From the NCBI GenBank assembly GCA_012934845.2, contig WNNJ02003354.1:1-64000 (forward strand): a DNA stretch of 64,000 nt. Reading direction: 5' to 3'. Below are positions 43,929 through 52,773 of the stretch, piece by piece. The notes beneath the pieces were generated by a model, which saw only the letters and a list, made by a program, of their open reading frames with translations, made no database searches and had not been told where the DNA came from. The position numbers and the translations under genes were made by a program. This stretch comes from Pomphorhynchus laevis (Eukaryota > Acanthocephala > Palaeacanthocephala > Echinorhynchida > Pomphorhynchidae). Numbering within the stretch: position 1 is the first letter of the stretch; each line of letters starts with the position of its first letter.

Positions 43929-44053
43929 TGCATAAGGAAATCCTCAGTACTTAAACAAAGTCGGCTTTTTTAAGCCGCAGTAATACGTTTCTGACAGCGT
44001 TTTTATCATTTTTTTGACTAAAAAAATATTATTATTATATTTTAATAATAATA

Positions 44054-44092
44054 TTCGTATTACAGAATATTTATACGCATTCTGTAATACGT
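44054..44092. repeat. Inverted repeat at the 5' edge of LINE C-like fragment
   Basis: CGTATTACAGAAT (left) and ATTCTGTAATACG (right) are perfect 13-bp arms around a loop of about 12 bases. The right arm aligns with LINE C ORF2 (EFCTN codons at about 54808), so it is element sequence and the left arm is an inverted copy of it. Confidence 0.75.
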
Positions 44093-44840
44093 AAAGATAT
44101 CTTGAAGTCACGTTATCTAATCGTTTGTCCTTTGTAGCTCACCTAGATCGTCAAATGGATAAGATGGCAACGTCACTGTGTTTAGCTCCAAGTGTTGCCA
44201 AGTTAACGTTTTCTGGTAGTATAAACTTCTTCCGAATTATGTTTGAACCGGTCATTTCATATGCCTTATTGTCGTTTTGGTCAGATTTGACAGCCAAGAA
44301 CTTTACACAAATTGATCGAGCAAAATGAATCTTTATTAAGAAGATTCTGGGTATTTCGCAACGTTGTCACTCATCTGCAGTCTTTTATTACTCGTGAACA
44401 ACCTCTGTCTTTGGAATTATTAGAGAAATTCAAGCTTCCAAATACCCAATGCTTTATCGATCACTTAGTTAGTTGGGATGCAAAGATATCCACACTTGAT
44501 GCAGAGTTGTATCTTATTCCGGCAATGACACATACTTCATGGCGATCTGAGAAGAATGCGAAGAGACCATTTATCATAAGAGCCTCTATCCATGGATACC
44601 ATGATATATTATGCCGAATTACAATCCATTGTCATGAACGTGGAGATGAATGCCGTTGCAATTTATGTTCGCCATTATGTAAATCGATCCTGCATGTGTT
44701 CACTTGCCCTGTGGGCTCAACACTTTCTCTGCAATTTGTATTCTTTTTTGGGACATCGACGAAAGACGGCAGTGCCCGTTAATAAACAATTCTCAGATTA
44801 TTATTATATTTTGCAAACTGGAAGGTATTAGTAAGAAAAT
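44080..44840 (+). pseudogene. LINE C relative, 3' fragment (5'-truncated)
   Basis: Frames give RYLEVTLSNRLSFVAHLDRQ, then FEPVISYALLSFWSDLTAKN, and after a frame change at about 44325 SWDAKISTLDAELYLIPAM, RSEKNAKRPFIIRASIHGYH and CRCNLCSPLCKSILHVFTCP. These align with 54830-55450 of LINE C, including the C-terminal Cys/His cluster. It has an in-frame stop at the start, at least one frameshift and no RT core. The tail has ATTATTATATTTTG but no long microsatellite. Confidence 0.8.
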
Positions 44841-44855
44841 AAATAACCAGGAAAG

Positions 44856-44925
44856 GTTATTTGATATAGCCTGAAAAGGTTATATCAAATTAACAAATGG
44901 TTTTGTTATTAACAAATGGTTTTGT
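44856..44925. repeat. Inverted and direct repeats at the 5' edge of LINE A
   Basis: GTTATTTGATATA (44856-44868) and TATATCAAATTAAC (44881-44894) are inverted copies with one gap. Immediately after, TTAACAAATGGTTTTGT occurs twice (44890-44906 and 44909-44925). LINE A coding starts within the second copy. Confidence 0.75.
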
Positions 44926-46584
44926 GTGGTTCGAAGAAAGCCATTTGTACGTTGGAATCCAATCAGTCCGTTAATTGCTTAGGTATTGATACATCCTCGT
45001 TAGATATATTTCCTACCGGACTATCTATAAACTCAAGAACCAGTAACTGTTCAACTTCAATTATTAACGTCGCTTACACAAATATTCGTAGTATAGTATC
45101 GAAGATTGACAAATTTCGGAACAGATTCTTTACATATAAACCTCAAATAATTGCAGTTACCGAAACTTGGCTGAATCATGATATTGCTGATAGTATGGTA
45201 GCTGTGGATAAGTATTATATCATCAGGGTTGATCGTAAAGTACGACGAGGAGGCGGTGTTGCACTTTATGTCGATCAATGCATAGGTGTTGATGATTTTG
45301 AATGTTATACTGATACATATGGTACTTGTGAACTGATGGTGGCGAGTCTATCCCATGTAAGAAATAAAGTTACTATTGCACTATGTTATAGATCTCCATG
45401 TAGCTTCGTTCTCACTAAGGAATTCTCAGATATTTTGACAAAGGCAGCAATGGGTGACCGGTTCCTCTGTTTAGGAGACTTCAATATTTCCAGAATCAAT
45501 ATGGATGATCCTCATTCAGGAATAACATCTTCTAATAAACTAGATCATGACTTGTGGAATTTTCTGTTAGATAGCCTACTTCGTGTTCAGCATGTATCAG
45601 CACCAACTAGGATTATGAATGATCAAAGTTCTTTGTTGGATTTAATTTTATCTAAATCATTAACATATGTGCGTGACATTATGCATGAAGCACCCATAGG
45701 AGTTAGTGATCATTGTGTATTGCTTTTTCACTTCTCAGGGATTTCAAATAATATTATTGACGAAGTCGAAACTAAAATCTTCAAGCATTGTTGGTATCGT
45801 GCGGATCAGTGTAAAATTCTTCAAGCAGCATCGACTATGAACTTTGTAGGCGCTAGCGACGATGTTGAAGATTGTTGGAAGGTTTTCCGTTCAGCAATGT
45901 GTGAAATAATAGAAAAATACGTTCCTACCAAGATCGTGCATAAAAATAAAAAAGTGAATCATCCGTGGTTTAATAGAGAACTTAAATCAGAACTAAGACG
46001 AAGAAACCGAGTGTTTAAATTAAGCTGCACGGACAATACTTATCGACAGGAATACGTCAATTGTCGTAACGTTTTCGAAAAGCTTAAAAAACGCAAAAAA
46101 TTTAACTACGAAATGACAATAGCTGCGGACTTTCATAGTGCACCAAAACGATTTTGGGCTCACATATGTAGAAATAGGACAATTCCTCCTGCGATTTCGT
46201 CTCTTCGTATTAATGATAACTTTATCACATCGCCTCAAGATGTAGCCGACACGTTTGCGTCGACTTTTCAACTCGTAACTAATAACACAGAAATTAACCA
46301 GCAATCTCGTGTAAGCCATTCACGAAGTTATTTTGATGTTACTACCGAGGAGGTTTATAGTGAGTTAAATTCTTTACGACATTCATCACCTGGTCCGGAT
46401 GGATTACATCCCCAGATACTAAAGATATTATCTACATTTATTGCTTCACCATTAGCTTATTTGTTTCAACTATCACTAGCTAAGTCAATTCTACCATTAG
46501 ATTGGAAAATCGCCACTGTAGTGCCAGTCCACAAAAAAGGAGATCGTCACAATCCTGAAAATTATAGAGCAATAAGCCTTACAA
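44916..46584 (+). pseudogene. LINE A ORF2, endonuclease and RT entry (5' half)
   Basis: Open to the LINE B insertion. NVAYTNIRSIVSKID, AVTETWL, RRGGGVALYVDQCIG, LCLGDFNISRI, SSLLDLILSKS and GVSDHCVLLFHF are the endonuclease blocks. HPWFNRELKSELRRRNR and SPGPDGLHPQILK lead into RT, and the last residues NYRAISLT are cut by the insertion. The frame continues into LINE B as an artefact to 46631. Confidence 0.9.
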
Positions 46585-46589
46585 AATGT

Positions 46590-47330
46590 CCCCGATCATT
46601 TTGCTGCCTACACCTCACTGTCCATCTCTGATCCTGGTCTATCCGATCACTTTCTTATCACCCTTGATCTCACTCGCAACCACACCCCTCCTCACACACC
46701 TACAATCCTACGTCGCCCTTGGAGAAATCTTGACCTCTCCCTTCTCCGCTCTGCCTTACTCAAATCGTCTCTATCATTACCCACAATAACATATTCATCT
46801 CCTCACGATCTCGCCTTTCTTTTCGACTCTGAACTCACATCCACTCTCGATATTCTCTTGCCCTTCAAGTCTCACCCACACCGTCGCTTGCACCGTGCCC
46901 CATGGTTTGACATCCAATGTCTACTCTCAAAGCGTCGACTCCGTCATGCTTTTCGAGTCTATCACCGCTCTCTCAGACGCGATTTCCGCTCGATCACTCC
47001 GTCTTTCCGTGATTCCTATCGTGCTCTTCGCCGGTCTCATCTCAACCAACTACGTACCAAATGCAACTCCTTCTGGCAGCATAAAATCATCACTTCATTC
47101 AACTCTAAGACTCTCTGACATACTTTTAACTCAATCCTGGCTCGTTCCTCTACGCCGTGCAACATCAATGCTAATGATTATTCGTCATTTCTCCAGACTA
47201 AAGTATCCACGCTGCTCTCTCACACCCCGGTCTCCATCCTATCCCACTCTGCCCCGCCTAGCCTCATCCTTCCGGAACTGTTTCATCTTCTCCCTGTCTC
47301 ACCTACAGAAATATCATATGTCCTCATGTC
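46590..47330 (+). pseudogene. LINE B endonuclease end and linker, frameshifted
   Basis: Pieces ISDPGLSDHFLITLD, HRRLHRAPWFDIQCLLSKRR and FRDSYRALRRSHLNQLRTKC are read in changing frames. They align with the minus-strand LINE B at 59985-60500. At least three frame changes occur before the intact RT frame. Confidence 0.75.
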
Positions 47331-48843
47331 CTTGCTCAACAAAACCTCACCCGCCGATCCCCTGCCTACCCACATATTAAAATCTATATGCTCATCGATA
47401 TCCCCATTTCTCACAACCTTGTTTAACTCGTCCATCCGCAGTCGTATCTTCCCTTCACACTGGAAATCCGCAATCGTTCGTCCCCTCCTTAAAAAACAAT
47501 CGCTCGACCCCTCCCTTCCTTCTAGCTATCGCCCCATTTCGCTACTCCCTACTCTTTCTAAGCTCTTAGAACGCCTCATCTTAATACAAATCAACGCTTA
47601 TCTCTCCTCATCCAATCTGTACCATCCTTTCCAATCCGCTTTCCGCTCTAATCACTCGACAGAAATCGCATGCATAAAAGTGTACAACGACTTACTCATT
47701 TATCGAGACAAGGCTCTATATAGTGTTCTCATCTCCCTCGACCTCTCCTCCGCATTCGATATTGTCGACCACTCCGTCCTCCTTTCTCGCCTTCTTTATG
47801 ATTACGGCTTTTCTTCCTCCTCCGTAGCATGTTTCGCCTCATACCTATCCGACCGTTTCTTTCGCGTCTGTTCTAATTCATCATCCTCCCCTCCCATCCC
47901 TATTTTTTGCGGGGTCCCACAAGGTTCAGTCCTAGGTCCTATGCTTTTCTCTCTTCTGCTTGGCGATCTATCTCCGTTTATCAAACCTTACTCCTTTAAG
48001 GTCATGCAATACGCCGATGACATTCTAATCTATGATCATGCACCCGCACATCGCATACACGATAACGGCATTTCTGCCTCCAACTGTCTTTCTTCTATCT
48101 ACAAACGTCTCTCCAATCTCCATCTCGTTCTAAACCCCGAAAAGTCCAAAATAATGTGGATCCTCCCCCGTAAACCAAACATATCTCCTCCCATTGTTTC
48201 TTTTGCCTCATCGATCATCCCTATAGTCCACAATCTCACTTTCTTAGGCTTCCATTTCGATGATCACCTTTCCCTTAAACCCTTCGTCCGCGACAAGGTC
48301 CGCTCGTCTAACTTAATTCTCCGTGACATCCGCCGTATCCGCCCCCTTATCGACTTCCGTTCTTGTATGTCTCTTCTTTCATCGCTTATTTTCCCTAAAA
48401 TCGATTACTGCCTTAGCCTTTTCGCCAATTCTCCAAAATCCATCATCCTACCCCTACAACGAATAATCAACACCGCCGTTCGAGTGCTCTTTCGTCTCCG
48501 TCGCTTCGACCACACATCCACATATCTTGCCCAACTCTCCTGGCCCACCATCCACATCCGCATCAAACTCCGCCTTCTTCTCGTTACTTTTCGTCTCATC
48601 GCTGTCGGCTCCCCATCGTTCATCAACCTTCCTTTCTTAGACGATACTCGCCCCACCTCGCTATCGCTTCGTTCCTGTCATACCCTCTTACTCCACGTTC
48701 CTAATTACTCCAACAACTACGGTCTCCGATCCTTCCTCGTCGCCGCCTCACTCGCCTGGAATCAACTTCCTCTCGACGTCCGCCGCGCTCCCTCTTTTAT
48801 CACATTCAAACACCTCCTCCGTTCACACCTTCTCGACACCTGA
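47326..48843 (+). CDS. LINE B reverse transcriptase, intact 505-codon frame
   Basis: RT of an L2-like LINE. Blocks in order: PADPLPTHILKS, SHWKSAIVRPLLKKQS, YRPISLLPTLSKLLERL, YHPFQSAFRSNHSTEIA, ISLDLSSAFDIVDHSVLL (motif A), GVPQGSVLGPMLFSLLL (motif B), VMQYADDILIYDHA (catalytic YADD) and NPEKSKIMWILP. The C-terminal half has LTFLGFHFDDHLSLKPF and SLAWNQLPLDVRRAPSF, the usual tail of this RT type. All catalytic residues are present, but the endonuclease upstream is broken, so the copy is not autonomous. Confidence 0.9.
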   Translation: MSLLNKTSPADPLPTHILKSICSSISPFLTTLFNSSIRSRIFPSHWKSAIVRPLLKKQSLDPSLPSSYRPISLLPTLSKLLERLILIQINAYLSSSNLYHPFQSAFRSNHSTEIACIKVYNDLLIYRDKALYSVLISLDLSSAFDIVDHSVLLSRLLYDYGFSSSSVACFASYLSDRFFRVCSNSSSSPPIPIFCGVPQGSVLGPMLFSLLLGDLSPFIKPYSFKVMQYADDILIYDHAPAHRIHDNGISASNCLSSIYKRLSNLHLVLNPEKSKIMWILPRKPNISPPIVSFASSIIPIVHNLTFLGFHFDDHLSLKPFVRDKVRSSNLILRDIRRIRPLIDFRSCMSLLSSLIFPKIDYCLSLFANSPKSIILPLQRIINTAVRVLFRLRRFDHTSTYLAQLSWPTIHIRIKLRLLLVTFRLIAVGSPSFINLPFLDDTRPTSLSLRSCHTLLLHVPNYSNNYGLRSFLVAASLAWNQLPLDVRRAPSFITFKHLLRSHLLDT

Positions 48844-48869
48844 TTCACAGTCTTGTTTTGTTGTGGTCA

Positions 48870-48895
48870 TGTAAGCGTGCGCTGGCACGCATTTG
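48870..48895 (+). other. LINE B 3' UTR hairpin, nested copy
   Basis: GCGTGC, four bases, GCACGC, followed by ATTTGCCA. The same hairpin closes the minus-strand copy (58209-58224). Such 3' hairpins are often the recognition site for the element's own RT. Confidence 0.65.
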
Positions 48896-48924
48896 CCACG
48901 TTAAAATAAATCATTTTTTTACAA

Positions 48925-50201
48925 GTGTCGTATGTAAGATGTTAGAGCGCATATTGTATCGGCGATTACTATCCTTTCTTGAATCATCGAATTTGTTAGA
49001 TAATTCGCAACATGGTTTTCGTCCTGGTCGTTCTTGCATGTCTAATCTTTTATGTGCACGCGAAGCATGGGTTGATGCAGTTGCGCAGGGTAATGCAGTT
49101 GATGTCGTGTATTTCGACTTTGGTCGGGCCTTTGATAGAGTTCCCCACAATATGTTGATTGAGGCTCTTTCAGATTACGGAATTGAAATTCCTATTATTC
49201 GATGGATTCACGCTTTCCTATCTGATCGTTCTTTCAGATTTCGAGTTGGAAATTGTCTATCTAGACCGTCAAATTTATCAATAGGTGTTCCTCAGGGATC
49301 GGTGTTGGGTTCATTATTATTCGTCATATTTCTGAATAGTTTGCTACGCTCTCTAAAATGTAAAAAATTAGCATTCGCGGATGATCTTAAAATATGGAAT
49401 GTCATTACATGCTATGCCGATATGCAACACTTACAAGATGACATAAATATGGTTAATAGGTGGAGCGAACTGACCGGAATCATGATTAACATTACTAAAT
49501 GTGTCCACCTCAGATTTGGTCGTAGTGATTTACCAAATGATTATTCTGTTTGCGGTGAGATTATTCCCACAAATTCGTATACAAAAGATCGTGGGATAAT
49601 TGTTCATAATTCGTTTAAAACCGACCTCAATACTGAAAATATATGCAACACGTCGAGAAAAATTATTTACATGATCAAAAATACCTTTAGTTCGCTTCCA
49701 CCGTCTCAGTTCTCACTATTATGTAAGGCGTTGATCAGACCAATCATTGATTATGCTTCGCCGGCGACTTTTTCTTCTACGCGTGGTGAAATAAACCAAT
49801 TAGAAAAGATTCTTCGCCGATTTTCCAAGCTATGTTCTGGTCTTCGGAACATCGCCTACTGTGATAGACTAAGCCAACTAAATATTACTTCAGTTTACAA
49901 GAGATATGTGTACAATGATTTATTACAGTTATGGCGAATGATCCATGTCTTTCCTGGTTATCCATCGGAATCCGTTATTCTAAATGATCGCCCGAGCCAC
50001 AGAGGACACTATTTATCAGTTGTTGTGCAATCACACGGGAAATGTCATAGATACTTGCGATTATCTCACAGAGCGGTAAACCTATGGAACCTATTGCCGA
50101 ATTCGATCGTGTCTATGGCACAGTACAAATCTTTCCAGAATGCGCTGAGCATGTGGATAAAAAGAGAAGATTCTTTGCAGGAAATATATAACTATATGTG
50201 A
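48925..50201 (+). pseudogene. LINE A ORF2, RT core and C-terminus (3' half)
   Basis: Starts at SVVCKMLERILYRRLLSF and contains SQHGFRPGRSCMSNLLCARE, VDVVYFDFGRAFDRVPHNML (motif A), IGVPQGSVLGSLLFVIFL (motif B), KLAFADDLKIWNVI (catalytic FADD) and the tail IRPIIDYASPATFSSTRGEI. It is open to the stop at 50199. FADD rather than YADD is a known variant in this LINE group. All of this half is intact; only the nested insertion separates it from the endonuclease half. Confidence 0.9.
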
Positions 50202-50221
50202 CAATTTATTATTGCTGAACT

Positions 50222-50284
50222 ACTTTTTTCTTTCTTTTTTCTTTCTTTTTTTCTTTTTTTTTCTTTCTTTTTTTCCCTTTTCTT
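50222..50284 (+). repeat. Pyrimidine tract in LINE A 3' UTR
   Basis: About 60 bases of almost pure T and C (TTTCTTTC-type) directly after the ORF. Confidence 0.9.
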
Positions 50285-50345
50285 AATATTGTGATCAGAC
50301 AAAATGACTCTTTATGTGTCAAAGTCTTGTAAAAAAAATAGAAAA

Positions 50346-51425
50346 TTATGGTTACAACCACTTGACGGTTAATCATTCAGACAATTTAGTGGATCCAATC
50401 TCAGGTACCAATGATCTATTAACATGTCAACATATTATTCTAAATTTCTAGGATGTTACACATCGAATCGAGTCACAATGGCGTCCATTAAACATTTTAT
50501 GAGTAAAGGCAAAAAATAAAGGATGGATGGTTCTCTATTTGGACGAATATGCTTGTAGGTGAAATTCACGCCTGAATAGCTTACCTCTCTTTAAAAACTT
50601 TCAGACGACATTAAAGACTTGTTTTAGTTAAAAACATTTCATCAAAAGGATTTATTTTTGTCCCTAATTAGCCATCATATTTCTCTTCATCTGGGTGTCG
50701 AATTGATCTAAAATTTCGAAAGTAGGTCTATTGGACTTCGATGATTTAAATAATATGAAAAATCAATGTGTTCATAATTGAAAATTTTGAATTGACAACA
50801 AAATGAGTTAAATGCTGTTACAGTTGCATCACAAATACAAATAAAATTAAATAGTTTGAAAGTCAATTAATTATTTAGAGTCTTGAGGATCTTTACTGCC
50901 GGGCAAACGTCCAATTGTTTCTTAAATTTTGAAATTATTTCTGTCGATACGGTTTATTCGGAATGACTATTCCAAGCTAGAATAACACGTCGACGGAGAC
51001 ATCTAATTTGAATCGATTAAATCTATTTCTGTTCGACATCCAAGAATGACTGCGTTATGAATACTGATTCCTTAGTTCCATAAAACATTTAGGGGTGAAT
51101 CATGGAGAATATTTTATACTAAAAATAGATAAATCATCATAAGTGCATAATGAATGGATGAAAGAGTACATCCAGTCTCTTTAACTGATTTTAATACGAA
51201 ATATGACTAACATGGGGGACTAACTTAGTAACATTTCTATATACACATTCAAAACTATTAAGTTCGCCAAGATTATTTGGAGACGTGGAAGTAGAAGCGT
51301 ATATCAGCGAACTTTAATTAACCCACCCGAGATCAGTTTAAAACTAGTTGAATCTAAGCTAGCAAATTAACTGCGGAGTACTCCCAACGTTCGACGCACT
51401 TTAGAACACATGTACCCATTATGTT
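50346..51425. other. Spacer between LINE A and LINE C
   Basis: About 1.1 kb without a supportable gene or a recognised repeat. Confidence 0.5.
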
Positions 51426-51468
51426 TCCTAGTTGGTAAATCGGTTCATACCCGATTTACCAACTAGGA
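51426..51468. repeat. Perfect 17-18-bp inverted repeat at the 5' edge of LINE C
   Basis: CCTAGTTGGTAAATCGG (51427-51443), loop of seven bases, CCGATTTACCAACTAGG (51451-51467). The flanking T/A pair extends the stem to 18. The duplicated LINE C piece begins at the last base of the right arm. Confidence 0.95.
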
Positions 51469-51558
51469 CCTACCTGCCCGCTCACACGGTAGAGGTCGTC
51501 CATTTGGTGGTGTTATACTAGCAATAAAGTGTTTACCTTCAACTTGGTCTCACTCTGT
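51467..51558 (+). repeat. 92-bp duplicate of LINE C ORF2 at the element's 5' end
   Basis: Identical to 52864-52955 except at one base. It is in the same orientation and directly joined to LINE C 5' sequence. The internal copy encodes DLPARSHGRGRPFGGVILAI. Confidence 0.95.
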
Positions 51559-51606
51559 AATAACATCAAGTATATCAAGTGTATCATTGCGCTTTTGCCA
51601 TCACAA

Positions 51607-52656
51607 ATGACGAATTCAGAACGCTGCTGTTCATGCAATGGAAACAACGCCTTATGTAAAAGTTGTAGTTGTGTCAATGGGGGCAGGCCTTGTTTGGGGT
51701 GTTTGCCTTCAAAGAAGGGAAGGTGTCACAATGACGGATCGCGGTCATCCCAAAAGCAAGTATCCTCAGTAGAAACTATACCCATCACAAATTATCAGTC
51801 GATTGCCCCCTTTCAATCTGATACTTGCAATCCAATAATATCGGATTTTGTCACGCATGAAATAAAATGTACGAATGAAAATTGTAGTCTTTACACAGTT
51901 ATCAGGGTCCCCGTTCGGATATCTCGTGAGTTCTTTCAGCAAGACTTCTTGTGCGGCACATGTGCAGCTTCTAAAATCTCTTATATTATGGAGGAACTGA
52001 AAAAGCAGGAAGGGTTGATTAAAAGCTTAGAGTCTGATTTTGCAGCTCTTAAGCTTTCGATACCAGAATCTTCTTCTCAACACATTGAAAACATTTCAAA
52101 ACGTTCCTTTGCAGAGGTTGTTCGACGCGAAGTTACACGGTCAGTAATTGCTGCTTCTTCGGCATCAATCCAAAATAATAGTCCACTTAATATCATTAAA
52201 GCTTGCGAATCACAGGCGAAACGCTCAAATACAGTTATTATTAGAAATTTACCAATTTCTGAGGATGAACAAAAATCTATTCAGGCTTTATTCAGGGAGA
52301 TTGGTTTTGTTTTACCAGCAGACAAAAAATTCTCATTTTTCAGACTTCCTGCGAAGCGGAGTGATGTGCCTCCGTGGCTCTTAATTTCTCTAGATGGACA
52401 TTATGTAGATACTATTATTCGATCAGCTCACCGTTTGAAATCGTCAGTTCTTTTCCAGAGAGTATACATTCAACCAAATTTGTCCCCGGCGGAACGTGAG
52501 ATTCAAAACGCGTTGCGCGCCGAACTTAAAAAGAAACGCCTGGCTGATCCGTCTGGCATATATCGCATAAGAAATACTCGTGTTTTGAGAGTGGGTGAGA
52601 CTACAACTAGTACTGAGGAAACTATGTCTGGGATAGAAATTTCTTCGCCTATATGA
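51607..52656 (+). CDS. LINE C ORF1 protein
   Basis: About 349 codons from the Met at 51607. An upstream in-frame Met at 51529 lies in the duplicated junction piece and is probably not native. The N-terminus is CCSCNGNNALCKSCSCVNGG then CLGCLPSKKGRCHN, a Cys-rich cluster of the kind found in some LINE ORF1 proteins, followed by CTNENCSLYTVI and FLCGTCAASKIS. The middle (about residue 120-155) has heptad-like ILE/LEK spacing and may be a coiled coil. The C-terminal part starting SNTVIIRNLPISEDEQKSIQ looks like an RRM-type RNA-binding fold. It probably binds the element RNA. Confidence 0.75.
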   Translation: MTNSERCCSCNGNNALCKSCSCVNGGRPCLGCLPSKKGRCHNDGSRSSQKQVSSVETIPITNYQSIAPFQSDTCNPIISDFVTHEIKCTNENCSLYTVIRVPVRISREFFQQDFLCGTCAASKISYIMEELKKQEGLIKSLESDFAALKLSIPESSSQHIENISKRSFAEVVRREVTRSVIAASSASIQNNSPLNIIKACESQAKRSNTVIIRNLPISEDEQKSIQALFREIGFVLPADKKFSFFRLPAKRSDVPPWLLISLDGHYVDTIIRSAHRLKSSVLFQRVYIQPNLSPAEREIQNALRAELKKKRLADPSGIYRIRNTRVLRVGETTTSTEETMSGIEISSPI

Positions 52657-52773
52657 CTATGTGAAGAGCCTTTCCCTTTTTCTGCTTCCTCAATTGTTAC
52701 TAATTTTGATTTCTCGAAGGTTAGCATTCTTTTATTTAATGTTGAAGGCTTATCATCTCTGCTTAATCTGGGT

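Larger units (their letters stand above)
46585..48898 (+). mobile_element. LINE B copy nested in LINE A, 5'-truncated
   Basis: LINE A text NYRAISLT stops at 46580 and resumes as SVVCKMLERI at 48927. The insert starts within the endonuclease end (SDPGLSDHFL-like, about 46625) and ends after a 3' UTR hairpin and AAATAAATCATTTTTTT. TTACAA is present on both sides and is probably the target-site duplication. It has the same orientation as LINE A. Confidence 0.85.
44900..50345 (+). mobile_element. LINE A, 5'-truncated, interrupted by LINE B
   Basis: Non-LTR retrotransposon of the CR1/L2/Jockey assemblage: AP endonuclease, then RT, in one ORF. ORF1 and the 5' UTR are absent. LINE B is inserted at 46585-48895. 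The 3' UTR contains a pyrimidine tract of about 60 bases (50222-50284) and ends near a run of A at 50330. Both LINE A halves are open apart from the insertion, so the element was nearly intact when interrupted. Confidence 0.85.
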
